Shown in pieces: positions 60,414-64,000 of a stretch of DNA of 64,000 bases. Source of the DNA: Chitinophagaceae bacterium (GTDB taxonomy: Bacteria > Bacteroidota > Bacteroidia > Chitinophagales > Chitinophagaceae); NCBI GenBank assembly GCA_019638615.1, contig JAHBTL010000006.1, forward strand, positions 62,001 through 126,000, read 5' to 3'. A program made the position numbers and the translations under genes. Each line of letters starts with the position of its first letter. Position 1 is the stretch's first letter. Under the pieces are notes generated by a model that was not told the origin of the DNA, made no database searches, and saw nothing but the letters and a program-made list of their open reading frames with translations.

Positions 60414-60995
60414 ATGATTAACAAAGTTGAAACTTCCTGGTTCGTAGTAGCTACCAAACCTCGCTATGAAAGAAAGGTTGCAGACGTTTTGGTAAAGAAA
60501 GGGATTGAATGTTTTCTGCCTGTCAATACCACTAAAGCATATGGTTTTGATAGAAAAAAGAGTTCAAATGAACTTTTATTTGGCCCCTATATCTTTGTGA
60601 GACCCGTTTCTAGTACGCAAATAACATTGGTCAAATCTGTTTCCGGTGTTGTAAACTTTATGTACTGGCAAAATGCACCTGCTTCCGTTTCGAATGAGGA
60701 AATAGAGGTTTTGAAAGATTTTTTGAATAACTATTCAAATATTTATGTAGATAAAATAGCGGTAAAGGCCGGAGAATCAATAAAAGTTAGCCGAGGCACT
60801 TTTATGCATAAAGAGAATAAAATCCTGCAGATCAATAATAATGCACTCAAAGTTGAATTACCTTCTATAGGGTATGCGGTAATAGCACATTTGCCTGCCA
60901 TGCGTTCACAAAATATCTTTGCAGAAGAAAAGACAATACTGAAGTTGCTGGAAGTACCTCAGGTAACAGGTGAAAAAAAGGTCGTAAATAATTAA
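60414..60995 (+). CDS. NusG-like transcription antiterminator, UpxY type
   Basis: The 193-residue protein has the NGN-fold opening typical of capsule antiterminators (TSWFVVATKPRYERKVADVL, then GIECFLPVNTT and LFGPYIFVRP) and a degenerate C-terminal KOW-like domain (VKAGESIKVSRGTFM). In Bacteroides such proteins let RNA polymerase read through long capsule operons. A GTG at 60408 opens the frame two codons earlier. Here the gene is third in the cluster rather than first, between the Wzc-type gene and the flippase. It is too divergent from the housekeeping NusG to be that gene. Confidence 0.88.
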   Translation: MINKVETSWFVVATKPRYERKVADVLVKKGIECFLPVNTTKAYGFDRKKSSNELLFGPYIFVRPVSSTQITLVKSVSGVVNFMYWQNAPASVSNEEIEVLKDFLNNYSNIYVDKIAVKAGESIKVSRGTFMHKENKILQINNNALKVELPSIGYAVIAHLPAMRSQNIFAEEKTILKLLEVPQVTGEKKVVNN

Positions 60996-61164
60996 CCGAT
61001 CTTGCATTTAGTGCTAAGAAAATTGTATTATATTATTTCGAAATATTGGCTTCTTGGTGGCTGTCGCCATTAGTGAGAAAGTAAACCTTTCGATATTGAA
61101 GGAATGATTTATAGCCTATTTTAAAAACTAATAGCAGAGGGATGTCTCTGTCTTTTTTGAGAAA

Positions 61165-62712
61165 ATGCGAGCCGCAAATAAAGTAGCGTTAAATACAGGC
61201 ATACTATATGGAAGAATGCTTGTTACTATGGGTATTTCTTTGTATTCAACCCGGTTGGTACTGGATGCCCTTGGAAGTACAGACTTCGGAATTTTTAGTC
61301 TTGTAGCTGGTGTTATAGCCATGCTTTCGTTTCTCAATGCTGCGATGACCACTTCAACGCAGCGCTACCTTTCGTATCACCAGGGCAAAAAGGATGTTGC
61401 CATGCAACGGAAGGTTTTTGCTAATAGTTTATGGCTTCATTTTTTAATTGGTGGCGGGTTGGTGCTTGTTTTGGAAGCAATTGGTTTTTTTTTATTCGAT
61501 GGTTTTTTAAACATACCTCTTGACAGGGTTGAAACAGCCAAAATTATTTATCATTTTATGTCGGCTACAGTATTTTTTACTGTATTGGCAGTTCCTTTTA
61601 ACGGCTCCCTTACGGCACATGAAAACATGCTGTGGATAGCGATCGTGAATATTATTGAAACATTGCTGAAACTTGGGATTGCATTTATATTGTTTTCGAT
61701 TACAAGTGATAAGCTGTTAATATATGGTTTGTTGACCTCGGTGATAAGTATTGTATGTTTTGTATTGTATGCTGTTTTTTGTTTCCGGAAATACGAGGAA
61801 TGTTCCTTTGAGGCTCTTAAGCTTGTAGACAAAAAAATGCTTAGAGAACTAACATCCTTTGCGGGATGGAATTTATTCGGGTCATTGTGTGCCCTGGGTA
61901 AGGTGCAAGGGCTTGCTGTATTGCTGAATCTCTTTTTTGGGGCTGTGGTAAACGCGGCATATGCGATTGCTTATCAGGTGTCATCACAGCTTAATTTTTT
62001 TTCTGCTACTTTGTTGCGGGCACTTAATCCGCAGATAATGAAAAGCGAAGGAGCAAATGATCGCAAGCGGATGCTCCGATTATCAATGATTGCAAGTAAA
62101 TTTTGTTTTTTTCTGCTTGCATTTGTTGCCATACCGTGCATATTTGAAATGGAAACTATACTGGCGGTATGGTTAAAAAACGTTCCGGATTATACGGCTA
62201 CTTTTTGTAGGTTGATTTTGATAGGTACACTTACGAACCAGTTAACGGTTGGTCTGCAGTCGGCTGCTCAGGCAACAGGAAAAATTAAATTCTACCAGAT
62301 TGTCATAGGTGGTTTTTCTTTGTTGAATTTGCCACTCTCTTATCTAATGTTATATTTCCATTTTCCGGCATACAGCGTTTTAATAAGCTTTATATTAATC
62401 GAAGCCATAGCATGTACGATGCGATTGTTCTTTTTGAGGAGTCTTGCAGGGTTGTCAATAAAAGAATATTTTAATAGGGTCTTTTTAAAAGAAGCGATCC
62501 CTGTTTTATTGATGGTTGCTACTTGTTATCTTATTACGATTGTTTTTGAACCGGATTATCGGTTCCTTATAACAGCGTTTACTTCTGTTGTAGTTTGCCT
62601 GGTTGGTATATATTTTTGGGGGTTGTGTTCCGATGAAAAGTATACAATACATCAGTTGCTTGAAAAGCTTAGAGGCAAACTGCAGCCGGGTAGAAAACTG
62701 CAAACTTTTTGA
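61165..62712 (+). CDS. Oligosaccharide flippase (Wzx-like, MATE/MVF superfamily)
   Basis: The 515-residue membrane protein has about 12-14 helices and the flippase N-terminal pattern (NTGILYGRMLVTMGISLYST, followed by LDALGSTDFGIFSLVAG). It should move lipid-linked repeat units of the exopolysaccharide across the inner membrane. The central part (SFAGWNLFGSLCALGKVQGL) and C-terminal helices fit the family. It starts 170 bases after the UpxY-like gene and precedes the pyruvyl transferase by 72 bases. Confidence 0.92.
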   Translation: MRAANKVALNTGILYGRMLVTMGISLYSTRLVLDALGSTDFGIFSLVAGVIAMLSFLNAAMTTSTQRYLSYHQGKKDVAMQRKVFANSLWLHFLIGGGLVLVLEAIGFFLFDGFLNIPLDRVETAKIIYHFMSATVFFTVLAVPFNGSLTAHENMLWIAIVNIIETLLKLGIAFILFSITSDKLLIYGLLTSVISIVCFVLYAVFCFRKYEECSFEALKLVDKKMLRELTSFAGWNLFGSLCALGKVQGLAVLLNLFFGAVVNAAYAIAYQVSSQLNFFSATLLRALNPQIMKSEGANDRKRMLRLSMIASKFCFFLLAFVAIPCIFEMETILAVWLKNVPDYTATFCRLILIGTLTNQLTVGLQSAAQATGKIKFYQIVIGGFSLLNLPLSYLMLYFHFPAYSVLISFILIEAIACTMRLFFLRSLAGLSIKEYFNRVFLKEAIPVLLMVATCYLITIVFEPDYRFLITAFTSVVVCLVGIYFWGLCSDEKYTIHQLLEKLRGKLQPGRKLQTF

Positions 62713-62784
62713 ACCAGATTTAAATATTGGAAATATAATTAAGGCATGAACGTTTAATGAGTTACATCAAAAATTCTTATATTG

Positions 62785-63960
62785 ATGAAAATAGGAGTTG
62801 TTACGTTTTGGTATACGAATGAAAATTATGGACAAATGCTGCAGGCGTATGCTCTGCAGCGATTTTTGAATGAGAAGGGACATGATGCCTATCTTATTAA
62901 ATACGACAAGGCTAAATCTGTTCAGCAGTTGCGCCCTTCCATTGCCAAACGCTTGCTTGGTTTAGATTTTAAAGGAGTTTTTAAGTCAATACAAAAGAAG
63001 CTTTTTTATACCAGTAAGTCTAAAGCCAGTAAACAGGATAGTGCTAAGCGGGAGTTTAACAAATTCAGGGACACTTACCTGAAGTTCAGTGACGTACTGT
63101 TTACTTCTTATCAGGAAATGCAAAATAACCCTCCAGAGGCAGATGTGTATGTTTGTGGAAGCGACCAGGTATGGAATTATTCCTTTATCGGTGATCCGCG
63201 CCCTTATTTTTTGCAATTTGGCAATGATAAAGTAAAGCGCTTGTCATATGCTGCAAGTTTTGGACATGCAATACTAACGGCTGAAATGGCAAGGGAATAC
63301 AAGGGCTATCTTGATATATTTGATGGCATTAGTGTGCGAGAAAGCAGTGGTATTGATATTTGCGCCCGTATGGGTTTTAAAGATGTTTCATTATTACCAG
63401 ATCCTACCTTTTTGCTCAGTAAGCAAGCATGGAATGCTATAGCATCAAATGATCGTCAATTTCCACAAACGACTGCAAAAAATTTTTTTATATATACATT
63501 GGGTAACAGGCCTTCTGAAGCTACAGACCGCCTTCTGAACTATATATCGGATCTTGATGAGGTATTTATTCTGCATTCTTCTATTAATAATGATTCGGCG
63601 GGGAATGTGTTCCCTACTATTCACGAATGGCTAAAGCTAATAAGTGAGGCAGACGTAGTACTTACAAACTCATTTCACGGTATGGTATTCAGTATAATTT
63701 TAAACAGAAACTTTATTGTTTTGCCGAGTACTGGTAGTACAAAAGGGATGAATGAACGGATGGTAAGTTTGTTAAAAAAACTGAGTCTTTCGGAAAGGTT
63801 GTTAATGGAGTTCGATGAAGGGTTTGTTCAACGGCTGATAGAGGGAAAGATAAATTGGACTGACGTAAATTCTATAATCGAAGAGTGGAGAAAAGAGGCA
63901 GAAGAATTTTTACGAATGGAAAAATATTTTGTGAACAGAAAACTGGCAACAGAACAATAA
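62785..63960 (+). CDS. Polysaccharide pyruvyl transferase family protein
   Basis: The 391-residue protein opens with IGVVTFWYTNENYGQMLQAY, the usual CsaB/WcaK-like start, and has DVYVCGSDQVWNYSFIGDPR (substrate-binding loop) and LTNSFHGMVFSIILNRNF, the conserved SFHG motif. It adds a ketal pyruvate to a sugar of the exopolysaccharide, giving negative charge. A TTG at 62782 sits one codon before the ATG chosen here. The cluster continues past the right edge, so the remaining glycosyltransferases are not visible. Confidence 0.92.
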   Translation: MKIGVVTFWYTNENYGQMLQAYALQRFLNEKGHDAYLIKYDKAKSVQQLRPSIAKRLLGLDFKGVFKSIQKKLFYTSKSKASKQDSAKREFNKFRDTYLKFSDVLFTSYQEMQNNPPEADVYVCGSDQVWNYSFIGDPRPYFLQFGNDKVKRLSYAASFGHAILTAEMAREYKGYLDIFDGISVRESSGIDICARMGFKDVSLLPDPTFLLSKQAWNAIASNDRQFPQTTAKNFFIYTLGNRPSEATDRLLNYISDLDEVFILHSSINNDSAGNVFPTIHEWLKLISEADVVLTNSFHGMVFSIILNRNFIVLPSTGSTKGMNERMVSLLKKLSLSERLLMEFDEGFVQRLIEGKINWTDVNSIIEEWRKEAEEFLRMEKYFVNRKLATEQ

Positions 63961-64000
63961 ATAAAAATTGGCAAGCCTTGAAGCAGGCCGGTTTTATATC

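Noticed and set aside
60414-60995. Housekeeping NusG
   Set aside because: The sequence and capsule-cluster context fit the UpxY-like branch; nusG normally sits beside secE and ribosomal protein genes.

Overview
The window reads as chromosomal DNA of a Bacteroidota bacterium, most likely a member of the Chitinophagaceae; the family level is inference. Supporting evidence: a SusC/SusD pair behind an ECF sigma factor and a FecR anti-sigma factor, a protein with a type IX secretion C-terminal tail, a hybrid-type propeller sensor with a LytTR regulator, a UpxY-like antiterminator, TAnnTTTG promoter elements, many lipoprotein and outer-membrane barrel genes, and tandem clpP genes. No phage, plasmid, rRNA or CRISPR locus is seen. 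One tRNA-Leu(UAG) is present.

Layout. 1-1.4 kb: the end of a membrane protein and a secreted protein of unknown role. 1.6-12.2 kb: a carbohydrate-uptake locus (sigma factor, FecR, SusC, SusD, beta-helix protein, sialate O-acetylesterase-like esterase); an inverted-repeat element lies between susD and the beta-helix gene and covers its apparent start. 12.2-19.6 kb: an ABC-F ATPase and a large DUF2723 membrane protein on the minus strand, facing away from a glycosyltransferase/FkbM methyltransferase pair. 19.8-29.8 kb: signalling. A TPR histidine kinase, a second TPR kinase-like protein that has lost its ATP-binding boxes, and a NarL-type response regulator converge on a propeller histidine kinase/LytTR regulator pair. 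30-36.6 kb: small envelope proteins, an Rpn-family nuclease gene flanked by near-identical 83/84-bp direct repeats, and a 1278-residue type IX secreted protein. 36.8-44.3 kb: TauE-like exporter, transglutaminase-like protein, two components of a sugar ABC importer with no binding protein, and an eight-bladed FG-GAP-type protein. 44.4-48.5 kb (minus): a four-gene operon of alpha/beta hydrolase, SGNH hydrolase, NagB and an FHS-type sugar permease. 48.8-53.3 kb (minus): tig-clpP-clpP-clpX proteostasis cluster. 53.6-55.8 kb: a bifunctional (p)ppGpp synthetase/hydrolase. 57-64 kb: start of a capsule/exopolysaccharide cluster (Wza-like, Wzc-like, UpxY-like, flippase, pyruvyl transferase) running off the right edge.

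The most unusual signals are: (i) the active kinase / dead kinase / NarL regulator row, with an exact 14-mer (ACCCCCAATTGGGT) both before the dead-kinase gene and before the type IX protein gene, and its first 11 bases again before a lipoprotein-barrel pair; (ii) the Rpn nuclease gene bracketed by direct repeats that each carry a 17-bp stem; (iii) an inverted-repeat element supplying the start codon of the beta-helix gene; (iv) degenerate 'word' repeats shared between several intergenic regions, one of which artificially extends a clpP reading frame.
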